Part shown: one piece after another, positions 9,250-17,493 of the stretch
Layout of the letters: every line of letters starts with the position of its first letter
Position numbering within the stretch: the stretch's first letter is position 1
Virus record (IMG/VR): IMGVR_UViG_3300025822_000795
Location: 1 to 52,157 of that record
Direction: 5' to 3' (one strand)
DNA length: 52,157 nt
Origin: a virus
Made by a program: the position numbers and the translations under genes
The notes under the pieces: generated by a model
Databases searched by the model: none
The model's input: only the letters and a program-made list of their open reading frames with translations
What the model was told of the DNA's origin: nothing

Positions 9250-10391
9250 GTATATATAATATGTCATCGGGAGATAGTGACCCAAATAATGATTTTTTGA
9301 GAATGCATATAGCTATGGATGCAGATTCAAGTTCAACTATCACAATTTTCAATAGCGGCAATGCAGGGGTCGTTAAATATAGTACAAATTCTGATTACGC
9401 ATGGAAGGTCGAGAGAATTAAATACATATCAGAAGACACAAGAGCATTAAAAGCTTCAGAGAATCAAAGGGTTGGGTACCCTGAATCTATATCCTGGATC
9501 CCTGGTTCGTTGATATCGCCGCTATCGAGCTCGGAGGAAGTGAAGGTTGGTGGCCTGAAATCATTTACAAGTAAGGATGACTTAAATGGAGCGCAATATC
9601 TAAAATCAGGACACCTAGTACTAGAAGAACACTATGAAGAACAATGGAGCCCGCAGGGTATAATTCAAGTATCAAATGTTTATTCGGAGTACGGAAACAT
9701 GCCGTTTGTTGACATAGAGAATAAAGATATAGAGTCCACAGGTGTTATAAATTTATATTCATCCTCTCTAAAGGGTTGCATTTTTAGCATCGACATAAAG
9801 AGGAATTTCATAAGTGGAGAGGCTAATGAGGCGGGCAGTATACTTCTATCAGATCAGATTGATACAAAATCAAGTAGCTCAGTAAGAAAAAACGATACAA
9901 TCAGCGAGTGGAATAGTATATTTGAAATAAATAAAAACTGCAACGCTGACTCTATATTTAAAAACGGAAAAAATAGAGACGAAGTGTTTGCAGAAGAATT
10001 AAAGTCATACCTAGATGACACTTGGCACAACAAGCTAAAGAGAAACTTGTGGGGGGATTATATAGATAATGAAAATATAGAATTAAGCTCAAGAGATCCG
10101 GAAACGCTAAAGAATCATATATTTTATTGTTTTTATTATTTTGGAGCTTCTGATGATATAAATATACTTTCTAATGCCAGTTTTTATGCTAATGAGGGGT
10201 TGAGTTGGTATATCGGTCTTGGTGGTAAAAGTTTATTCTCAGACAACATAAGGTCAATGAAAACTGAGTTGAGTTACCTCCCAGTCATATCCAAAACTAA
10301 AAAAGTAACAAAAGTTTATGGCTTGCCACCTAGAACAACTTATTCATATAATTTACAAAACAATATTAATATTGCTGATTTTATTGATTGA
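9246..10391 (+). CDS. virion structural protein, tail-associated, unassigned
   Basis: A 381-residue protein overlapping the previous gene by ATGA. It begins with a beta-rich segment containing 'SSTITIFNSGNAGVVKYSTNSD', again resembling an Ig-like or jelly-roll strand pair. A helical, charged middle (~residues 210-290) follows, and the C-terminal ~90 residues include 'GLSWYIGLGGKSLFSD'. I do not recognise the family. The gene ends 21 bases before the gpL-like gene and completes the set of structural genes upstream of the lambda-like tip cluster. Confidence 0.6.
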   Translation: MSIYNMSSGDSDPNNDFLRMHIAMDADSSSTITIFNSGNAGVVKYSTNSDYAWKVERIKYISEDTRALKASENQRVGYPESISWIPGSLISPLSSSEEVKVGGLKSFTSKDDLNGAQYLKSGHLVLEEHYEEQWSPQGIIQVSNVYSEYGNMPFVDIENKDIESTGVINLYSSSLKGCIFSIDIKRNFISGEANEAGSILLSDQIDTKSSSSVRKNDTISEWNSIFEINKNCNADSIFKNGKNRDEVFAEELKSYLDDTWHNKLKRNLWGDYIDNENIELSSRDPETLKNHIFYCFYYFGASDDINILSNASFYANEGLSWYIGLGGKSLFSDNIRSMKTELSYLPVISKTKKVTKVYGLPPRTTYSYNLQNNINIADFID

Positions 10392-10397
10392 TTAATT

Positions 10398-10403
10398 TAT
10401 AAT
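10398..10403 (+). promoter_or_regulatory. -10-like TATAAT before the gpL-like gene
   Basis: An exact TATAAT in the 21-base gap between 10391 and 10413 would place the start site about three bases before the ATG. A TTG-type -35 (TTGCTG at 10372) sits 20 bases upstream, which is too far for a standard promoter. The gap has no Shine-Dalgarno sequence. Confidence 0.4.
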
Positions 10404-10412
10404 ATATATATC

Positions 10413-11462
10413 ATGAGTAATACAGAAAAGAATATTAAAACTTTATTTGAATTGGATCCTTCTGCTATTATATGTTTGTATAGAATAAACTTAAGAGAGA
10501 AGGGTCAGTATTTATTTCATGCTGGAGAAAATGGATATAAAAATAAACTAGTATTCAATAGCCAAGAGTACGATTTTTTTCCTATAAAGGTTGATGGATT
10601 TGAAACTCCGGGAGACGGAAGGCTTCCTAGACCAAAGATGACGTTTACCAATCACCAAGGAGTAATTTCTTTGCGGCTTAATTATTTTGACGATTTTATT
10701 AATTATAAGGTTACTAGGGTAAAGACGTTTGTTAAGTATTTAGATGCAGTTAATTTTCCCCATGGTGTTAATCCTCACGCCGAGCCTGATCCTGATGCGG
10801 CTTTTGGAGAGGATGTTTTCTTTGTTAATCAGAAAACAAAAGAAGATGATAATATAGTGGAATTTGAACTTGTATCCCTGCTCGAGTTAGAGAATGCAAA
10901 TGTTCCAGCTCGAACAATTTATTCCAACAACTGCCCGTGGAACTACAGGGGCGCAATTGGCTGCGGTTATAACGGAAAACCTATATCGGACGCGAAGAAT
11001 AAGAGGTTTGTGCCGAGCGGATATCATCCTGTAAAAATAGGCGATAAGTTTTTACCAGGTGGAGCGGTTGGAGCTGATGTTTATTTTGAAGACGAGTTTC
11101 AAGGTGAGGAGTTTGCTAAAGCGGAAGGTGACGAAAGTTATCAAGATTGGCTTATAACAGAAACATATCAAAAGGGTGATGTTGTCAAAGTGGTTCCATA
11201 CGATAACGACTCAGACCTTAATCCAATAGATATATATGTATGTTTGAATAATGAAGTTAGATCTAACCCTATACATGACTCAGAAAACTGGGCCCTAGAT
11301 GATTGCGATAGAACATTGTGCGGTTGTAGGTTGAGATTCTCAGATTTAGCTACAGGGGCCGGAGGCGGATCAAGATCCTCTAATGAGGGGCTGCACGTAG
11401 AGTCAAAAGATGGACTTCCGTTTGGAGGTTTCCCTGGAGTTGACCCTTATGAATTTAAGTAA
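10413..11462 (+). CDS. tail tip protein, lambda gpL family
   Basis: A 349-residue protein matching the phage minor tail protein L plan: an N-terminal 'LDPSAIICLYRI' strand, a mid segment with 'VKTFVKYLDAVNFP', then 'VARTIYSNNCPWNYRGAIGC'-like and 'CDRTLCGCRLRF'-like cysteine clusters. In gpL-family proteins four such cysteines bind an iron-sulfur cluster; here Cys pairs at about residues 174-189 and 299-307 could supply them. About 80 residues separate the two cysteine groups. The order L, K, I/J that follows is that of lambda, which supports the call. It acts in the tail tip, joining the tube to the host-recognition protein. Confidence 0.85.
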   Translation: MSNTEKNIKTLFELDPSAIICLYRINLREKGQYLFHAGENGYKNKLVFNSQEYDFFPIKVDGFETPGDGRLPRPKMTFTNHQGVISLRLNYFDDFINYKVTRVKTFVKYLDAVNFPHGVNPHAEPDPDAAFGEDVFFVNQKTKEDDNIVEFELVSLLELENANVPARTIYSNNCPWNYRGAIGCGYNGKPISDAKNKRFVPSGYHPVKIGDKFLPGGAVGADVYFEDEFQGEEFAKAEGDESYQDWLITETYQKGDVVKVVPYDNDSDLNPIDIYVCLNNEVRSNPIHDSENWALDDCDRTLCGCRLRFSDLATGAGGGSRSSNEGLHVESKDGLPFGGFPGVDPYEFK

Positions 11463-12176
11463 ATGTTTGAAGAAAGTATCATAGTTCATGCAGAAGGTAA
11501 CCCAGAAGAAGAGGTGTGCGGATTTGTTTTGCTTCATAAAGATTTAACTGTATCAGTTGAGCCCGCAATAAATGAACATTCGGCGCCAAGAGATTGCTTT
11601 ACGATATCGCCAAAAAGCTTCATAAAACATTCTATAGACAAAACAATAGTAGGAATATACCACTCTCATCCAAGGAGCAACGAGAGGCCTTCTCCGCCAG
11701 ATATAGCTATGTCTGAGGAAATGGGTATTCCTTATTTAATCTACAGCGTAATAACCAAGAAGTTTTTTCTTTATTACCCCGAAAGCTATGAGCCAGAAAA
11801 GCTTACTGGAAAACCCTACATCAAGGGTTTCTTTGAATGCACCTGTTTACTTAAAGACTATTTCAAAAAAGAACTAAACATAAACATATCCAAATGGAAT
11901 GAAAACTATTGGCTTCCAAAAGAAGATAAAGATGCGAATAAACTATTAATAAATATATTAAATAAGAATTTAAATAAAATAGAGGATAAAAAAATACAAA
12001 AACATGATGTAATAGTGTTTAAGGTTGGGCGTAATGATAGGTGTCACGTTGGTGTATATTGCGGTGATGATTATTTCATACATCAGGCTGATAAAATTTT
12101 ATCAAGAAAGGAATTACTTGATCACCGTTGGCAAGCAAAAATAAAAGAAGTGTACAGGCACTCATCGTTAGTGTAA
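11463..12176 (+). CDS. tail assembly protein, lambda gpK family (JAMM + NlpC/P60)
   Basis: Residues 1-110 form an MPN/JAMM metallopeptidase domain with the complete zinc-binding signature H67-S-H69-x7-S77-P-P-D80 and an upstream Glu (15-17). Residues ~115-237 form an NlpC/P60 domain with the candidate nucleophile C126 and H195 in 'CHVGVY'. The two-domain order is that of lambda gpK, which processes tail components and probably cleaves peptidoglycan at entry. The start codon directly abuts the gpL-like stop. Both active sites look intact. The linker at 150-180 is Lys/Asn-rich and longer than usual. Confidence 0.9.
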   Translation: MFEESIIVHAEGNPEEEVCGFVLLHKDLTVSVEPAINEHSAPRDCFTISPKSFIKHSIDKTIVGIYHSHPRSNERPSPPDIAMSEEMGIPYLIYSVITKKFFLYYPESYEPEKLTGKPYIKGFFECTCLLKDYFKKELNINISKWNENYWLPKEDKDANKLLINILNKNLNKIEDKKIQKHDVIVFKVGRNDRCHVGVYCGDDYFIHQADKILSRKELLDHRWQAKIKEVYRHSSLV

Positions 12177-12184
12177 ATATACAC

Positions 12185-12189
12185 AAGGA
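12185..12189 (+). promoter_or_regulatory. Shine-Dalgarno AAGGA of the gpI-gpJ fusion
   Basis: AAGGA lies six bases before the ATG at 12196. It is one of very few well-placed ribosome binding sites in the window and supports that start for the largest gene. Confidence 0.7.
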
Positions 12190-12195
12190 AAAAGG

Positions 12196-15100
12196 ATGAA
12201 AAAGGTATTTTTACACGGAGAGCTCGGCAAGGAGTTTGGGAGGGAGTGGAATTTAGATGTTAAATCTGCTTCTGAGGCTTTGTCTGCCCTGTTTGCCAAT
12301 AACAGTTCAATAGAAGTTTACCTAAACAAAAAGCAGCAGGATGACGTATTTTACGGGGTAAGAAGTGGGAGATCTAAGTCATTTCTTACGAGTGAAGAAA
12401 TGAGCGCAAGGACTAATGAAGATTTCCACCTGTTCCCAATACCTCTTGGCTCTGGGGGGGCGGTGGTTGGATTATTGGTGACCGCAGCAACCACTGCCGC
12501 TAGCATGTACGTTTCTAAGAAAATGGCTGAAGCTATGCAGAGGGAGGATAAAACTGTAAAAGCTCAGACTCAATCATTTTTATTTAACGGTAGTGAGAAT
12601 AGATACGAGCAGGGGGCAACCGTTCCTTTAGGTTATGGAAGAATGAAGGTTGGAAGTAATACTATATCTGCTTGTAATGTCAATTACGATTACGACTCAG
12701 ACAAGGGAGATATATTTAATTTCACAAGCGGACTTTATAGTTTAATACCAACGTACAGCAAATACTACAATGACGAATACGGACCACTTGGTTCTTCTTT
12801 TCATGTTAATCAATTCGATGGTAGTAGCAAATTTAAAACTGCAGATCCTGCTTATTTATTTTTGAAAACAGCTCCATCATTGAATACATTCGGTTCAAAC
12901 GATGGATCATATGGTCAGTATGAAGATGCGGCAGCACAACAAGATAGGTATGTTACTCAAGATAGTAAAAACGGTAATGCTATTGGTGGGTACATGTATT
13001 ATGAGTATAATTATTTTAAAGGTTTAAATAAGTCACTACTTGGAAATGCTCAAGCTAATGGTAATTGGTTTCAGGATTCGAATATTTTAGACAATACATT
13101 GGCGGTTTCGTCGGCGGCTGCAATAAAGAGTTCGTTAGTATGCCTTCAGTCAAGCCCAATAGCTGGAAATGAAGAAAAAGTTTTTTACCCAATAATGTTT
13201 GCCGATGGCGAGCTTACTAGTGCAAGAAATCCTATAGATAGGAACAATCAGGGTTTTGCTCCAATACAGGTTGGAGAAAGGTGGAAGGGGGCAGATAAGA
13301 ATAATGGAGTAGGTTGGTTTAAGTTAGAATCCGCTTCAGTTTACAAGGCCGTGGACTTAGTGTGTGAGGGACCTATTGATGGTTTTTCAGACAACAATGG
13401 GGATACATTAAAGTTTCGCAAAGAACTAGAGAGAAACGACGATCCAGCTTTAATGAGAAACAGTATGGATGACTACCTGCAAGGGGTATACTTGAATGAC
13501 GACCAAGCTAAGGAAGTCAATCATGCGACAAATTTAGATTCTTACAATATAAACGAATTCGATATAGACATAGGTATGAATAAGGATGGTCTAATTGGGT
13601 CAAACGATCAATCTTTACTGGAACCTCAGTATTTGTTTACAGCAAATACTAAGGACATAAACGCTCCGCTGTATGGGCCAAGATCAATTAATCAAGGAGC
13701 TATAATTACAGAGCAAAGCGATATAGGTCCATTCAAGCAAAACAAAACCTACAAGTTAGGGGAATTGGTATCTTATCAGGATGACGGTCAATCTTATAAT
13801 TATAAATTAAGCAATAGTTTGTCGAATAAATTTTCAAAAAATGAGGACTATAACTATGCGGCAGATGATGTCAAGATAGTTTACGAAGAGAATGGAGATA
13901 GTAAGACTTTTTATGCTGCCACGCAATTAATAAACGAATATAATGCATTCGACGGAGGTTATGTGGACATTGAAAACGATAATTATTATCTACCTGGGGA
14001 TAAGATAAAGTCAGAAAGTTTCTTGGGGGGTGTTGAATACTACGAAATGGGCCCTGATTCTGAGAAATTTTTAGGCGTATTTGATTACAAAAAAACTTAC
14101 GCTGGCCTCAATGGATATGTAATAATGAAATCTCAGGGCGACGTAAATTCTACATCTCCCATATATAAAATAACTGGAGATTACAACCCCGCCGAGAATG
14201 ACTCGATAGGGGAATTTGCTAAATTATTAATGCACAAATATAGAGACGAAAACAATCAAGAAAAAATTGTTTCTAACGATCCAATATATATATTAAAAAA
14301 CACAGAAGATGAAGATTTGGCGGGAAATAGAATTATAGGGGATGAGCAGGATATTACTCCATCCACATCTAATTTGTGGCAGTCTATAGTTATAACATCC
14401 CCTCAGGATGAAATTAAGAATGGACCTATAGGTCCGGGCAGCCAAGGCGATAAATATGATGGAGATTTAAATTTGTTTAAATTTGCAAATAACGATTCAG
14501 TTGAATTAGTAAAGTCTCAAGAGGAGGAGTATTATGTAGCCCACTCTATAATTAATCCATTAGTTGAGGAGGTTTATGTTTCGCTACAGATTGACGAATT
14601 AGCTTACATATATGAAGGTGACGAGCTCAACGTGACATACAAACCTGGAGCATTAATGGGTGCCCTTTTTGGATTGATGATAGTTGCCGAAGATGCTACT
14701 GCTGTGGCTGGTGGTATTTTGGCAGCTATAGGTTTACCTACTGAGCCCGGAGCTAAAGTAATGGGAGGCAAGGAAATGGCAAAAGCATTAGCTAAGATAG
14801 CGGCGGTAACGACGTTGGGAGCTGTATTAGGAAACAATACAAAATTTAAAATAGGAACAAAAGTAGAAAACTCAGGAGAGACCTGGCCTAATAGGGCAAG
14901 ATTTAGAATTAAATATGGCAACCAAGGAGAATCCCAATATTCAACAGATGTATACATTTATGGGGTAGCTACGTCGCCATATAGGAAAGATGTAAAAATT
15001 TATCTACCACCAAATCCCTCCGCAAAAGACCGATCAATAAAAGTATACAAACTAAACAGGGAAAGGAACCCAGTAAAAGAAGGAGAGCAATCTGCAAGAT

Positions 15101-17493
15101 ACAAAGAGAAAATGCTACTAGCTGGAATAACGGAAATTTCACCAGTACAGTTGAGTTATCCTAATTCAGTTGTTATAGGAACAAGGATTAACGCAAAAGA
15201 TGTTCCATCAATACCTAAAAGAAATTACAATTTAAAATTAAAAAAACTAGCGATACCCTCAAACTATAATCCGGATACAAGAATATACGATGGAAGTTGG
15301 AATGGGCTATTTAGGGGCCAATCCTCAAGCAGTGATCAAGTTCCTGATGCAGCTAAAGAATGGACCGACAATCCGGCTTGGTGTTTGTATGATTTAATAT
15401 CAAGCAAGAGATACGGGGTTGGTAAGTTTGGGGTAAGGCCTGAGAATATAGACAGGTGGACCCTTTATAGAATTGCTAAATATTGCGACGAGTTTGTTCC
15501 GACTGGTTATAGCTCAAAATACAAGCAGAGAGCGTTTAAGCTATATGGAGATAGAACTATAAAAATAGACCCTACAGAAAACTTAGATATTGCAAAATTC
15601 AATAAAGAGTTTAACCATCCGAATAAGAGGTTGGCTATATATTATGATAATAACAAGTATGAATCAATAAAGATAAATGGGACTTCAAATTCTGGAAACG
15701 AAGTAAGGCTAGAAATTAATCCATCTTTAGATTTTGGTAAATGCGCAGTAGAAATAGATTACCCTCTTGTGGAGCCTAGATATACTATTAATGCTTTTTT
15801 AATGAATTCCGATAATGCGTTTAAATTAATAAATGAATTTGCGGCAATTTTTAGAGCATTTGCATATTGGTCTGGTGGGGCAATTAATTTCTTTCAAGAC
15901 GAAAAGAAGGATTCAGTGATGCTTTTCGCTAACAACAACATATCTAAGGATGGATTCTCTTATTCAAATACTCCAAAAACCAGTAGGACAAATTCGTGCA
16001 AGATAAAATATGTCGATAGGTTTAATAATTTTAAATCAAAGATAGAATATTCCGAGGAAAGGGCGTCGGTGCAGAAAAATGGAATAATAGAGCAGACAAT
16101 AGATGGTTTTGGGATAACTTCTCAAGGGCAAGCCAAGAGAGCTGCTGATTTTGTCGTCAAAAGCGCCAACATGGAGTCAGAGATATTATCTTTTACGACT
16201 AGTTCAATCGGGTCTTATTTGAAACCGGGGGACGTGATAGACGTACTAGATAATAAGAGGACTATAGGAAGGTTTGCAGGCAAGATAACGGACATATCAA
16301 TATACGGAGACGGTAAGTCTGCTGAGATATCAATAGATTACCCAATCAATGCAATTATTGAAAAAGACGAAAAGGATACATGGAAAAATATAACATTATA
16401 TAATATATCTGGAAATGAAACTATAAAATCTCTGGATGAGAAAATTAAGCCAAGCGACCAAGAGATATCAAACATGAGATCCTCTCAGATAAAAACATTT
16501 ACAGCCGCAAGCCTTTACGGGGATGATCAGAAGTTATTATTAGTAAGTAATCCATATAGTTTTATTTCAGGAGAGTATACTTGGAGGGAGGCAAAAGAAG
16601 ACGCACTAGATAGGGGTGGAAGGTTGGCCACAATTACCAATGATACTGATCAGTTATTAATGCAATCAACCATTGAGTCTGGGCAAACTGGATGGATAGG
16701 TGGGTATTTCATAGATTTACCTCCGCCTCCTAGATTCATATGGGACCAGCCTGAAGCTTGCAATACTGATGAAATATCTTTCTATAGTTGGGCTGAAGGT
16801 TTTCCAAAAATAGGAGACTCTCTTCAAGACCATGAAGATCAAACCATAGTGACAGACTGTGATGAATTTGAAATAATGACAGACCCGCCAGATGGTTTTG
16901 GTAATTTTATAGCTGCAAGTGGGTCTGAAGATAATTCAATTAATGGAGATTGGGTAACGCTATCAGGAGTTAGTAAAATAGGATACATATTAGAGAGAGA
17001 GAGTGATGATTCTCTTTTCTCTTTAAAAGATGTCAAGGGTTCGACATTTATGATGGAAGACTCGGTAAACCTTGCTAAACCTAAGCAATTTAAAGTTGTA
17101 AACATAACAGAATCATCGAATGGAATTTTTGAAGTTAGGGGGCTAGAATACAATAAAGAAAAATTTGACAACATAGAAAAAAATATGTCGATAAAACATC
17201 CAGAATCTCCTGTTATTTTTACAGAAAGCGTCCTAGATGCACCCTCAGAAATAACCATTGAGATATTGAGCGAGGATGTATCCAGGAAAATACCATACGG
17301 ACTTAAGCTTTCGTGGAACACCGTGTTGTCTGCAGCAAGTTACAAGATTCAGTTTTTTAATGGAAATATATTGATATCTACATTTGAAATACCAAATGAT
17401 AAGGGGGTTGAGGTAAATTCTTATAGTTATAGAAATGAAGCAATTAAGGAAGATGGTAATTATTACGGGAGAGTATACTCTGTAGTTTCATAA
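12196..17493 (+). CDS. tail tip attachment protein: gpI-gpJ fusion with C-type-lectin-like and FN3 domains
   Basis: 1765 residues. Residues 1-~90 look like the ubiquitin-like gpI domain, followed by its Gly/Ala hydrophobic tail (~95-120). The gpJ signature follows: 'GATVPLGYGRMKVG', and near residue 1050 'WTDNPAWCLYDLI' with the preceding 'RNYNLK...IPSNYNP'. An extra hydrophobic stretch lies at ~814-880. Residues ~1437-1602 have the C-type-lectin pattern (TWREAK, GGRLATI, GWIGG, W/SW pair, final IGYILE), and ~1680-1765 resemble FN3. gpJ is the central tip protein that contacts the receptor; in lambda I and J are separate genes. The lectin-like domain is the likely receptor or glycan binder. 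The fusion is continuous with no frameshift. Confidence 0.85.
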   Translation: MKKVFLHGELGKEFGREWNLDVKSASEALSALFANNSSIEVYLNKKQQDDVFYGVRSGRSKSFLTSEEMSARTNEDFHLFPIPLGSGGAVVGLLVTAATTAASMYVSKKMAEAMQREDKTVKAQTQSFLFNGSENRYEQGATVPLGYGRMKVGSNTISACNVNYDYDSDKGDIFNFTSGLYSLIPTYSKYYNDEYGPLGSSFHVNQFDGSSKFKTADPAYLFLKTAPSLNTFGSNDGSYGQYEDAAAQQDRYVTQDSKNGNAIGGYMYYEYNYFKGLNKSLLGNAQANGNWFQDSNILDNTLAVSSAAAIKSSLVCLQSSPIAGNEEKVFYPIMFADGELTSARNPIDRNNQGFAPIQVGERWKGADKNNGVGWFKLESASVYKAVDLVCEGPIDGFSDNNGDTLKFRKELERNDDPALMRNSMDDYLQGVYLNDDQAKEVNHATNLDSYNINEFDIDIGMNKDGLIGSNDQSLLEPQYLFTANTKDINAPLYGPRSINQGAIITEQSDIGPFKQNKTYKLGELVSYQDDGQSYNYKLSNSLSNKFSKNEDYNYAADDVKIVYEENGDSKTFYAATQLINEYNAFDGGYVDIENDNYYLPGDKIKSESFLGGVEYYEMGPDSEKFLGVFDYKKTYAGLNGYVIMKSQGDVNSTSPIYKITGDYNPAENDSIGEFAKLLMHKYRDENNQEKIVSNDPIYILKNTEDEDLAGNRIIGDEQDITPSTSNLWQSIVITSPQDEIKNGPIGPGSQGDKYDGDLNLFKFANNDSVELVKSQEEEYYVAHSIINPLVEEVYVSLQIDELAYIYEGDELNVTYKPGALMGALFGLMIVAEDATAVAGGILAAIGLPTEPGAKVMGGKEMAKALAKIAAVTTLGAVLGNNTKFKIGTKVENSGETWPNRARFRIKYGNQGESQYSTDVYIYGVATSPYRKDVKIYLPPNPSAKDRSIKVYKLNRERNPVKEGEQSARYKEKMLLAGITEISPVQLSYPNSVVIGTRINAKDVPSIPKRNYNLKLKKLAIPSNYNPDTRIYDGSWNGLFRGQSSSSDQVPDAAKEWTDNPAWCLYDLISSKRYGVGKFGVRPENIDRWTLYRIAKYCDEFVPTGYSSKYKQRAFKLYGDRTIKIDPTENLDIAKFNKEFNHPNKRLAIYYDNNKYESIKINGTSNSGNEVRLEINPSLDFGKCAVEIDYPLVEPRYTINAFLMNSDNAFKLINEFAAIFRAFAYWSGGAINFFQDEKKDSVMLFANNNISKDGFSYSNTPKTSRTNSCKIKYVDRFNNFKSKIEYSEERASVQKNGIIEQTIDGFGITSQGQAKRAADFVVKSANMESEILSFTTSSIGSYLKPGDVIDVLDNKRTIGRFAGKITDISIYGDGKSAEISIDYPINAIIEKDEKDTWKNITLYNISGNETIKSLDEKIKPSDQEISNMRSSQIKTFTAASLYGDDQKLLLVSNPYSFISGEYTWREAKEDALDRGGRLATITNDTDQLLMQSTIESGQTGWIGGYFIDLPPPPRFIWDQPEACNTDEISFYSWAEGFPKIGDSLQDHEDQTIVTDCDEFEIMTDPPDGFGNFIAASGSEDNSINGDWVTLSGVSKIGYILERESDDSLFSLKDVKGSTFMMEDSVNLAKPKQFKVVNITESSNGIFEVRGLEYNKEKFDNIEKNMSIKHPESPVIFTESVLDAPSEITIEILSEDVSRKIPYGLKLSWNTVLSAASYKIQFFNGNILISTFEIPNDKGVEVNSYSYRNEAIKEDGNYYGRVYSVVS

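Noticed and set aside
12170-12183. Near-palindrome GTGTAAATATACAC before the gpI-gpJ gene
   Set aside because: Short, AT-rich and overlapping the previous stop codon; chance is a sufficient explanation.
14604-14957. 117-residue minus-strand open frame
   Set aside because: Antisense to the hydrophobic Ala/Gly-rich part of the gpJ-like gene; its Pro/Ala/Ile runs are simply the complement of that sequence.
16839-17321. 160-residue minus-strand open frame
   Set aside because: Shadow of the lectin-like end of the gpJ-like gene, Ser-rich, with no independent signals.
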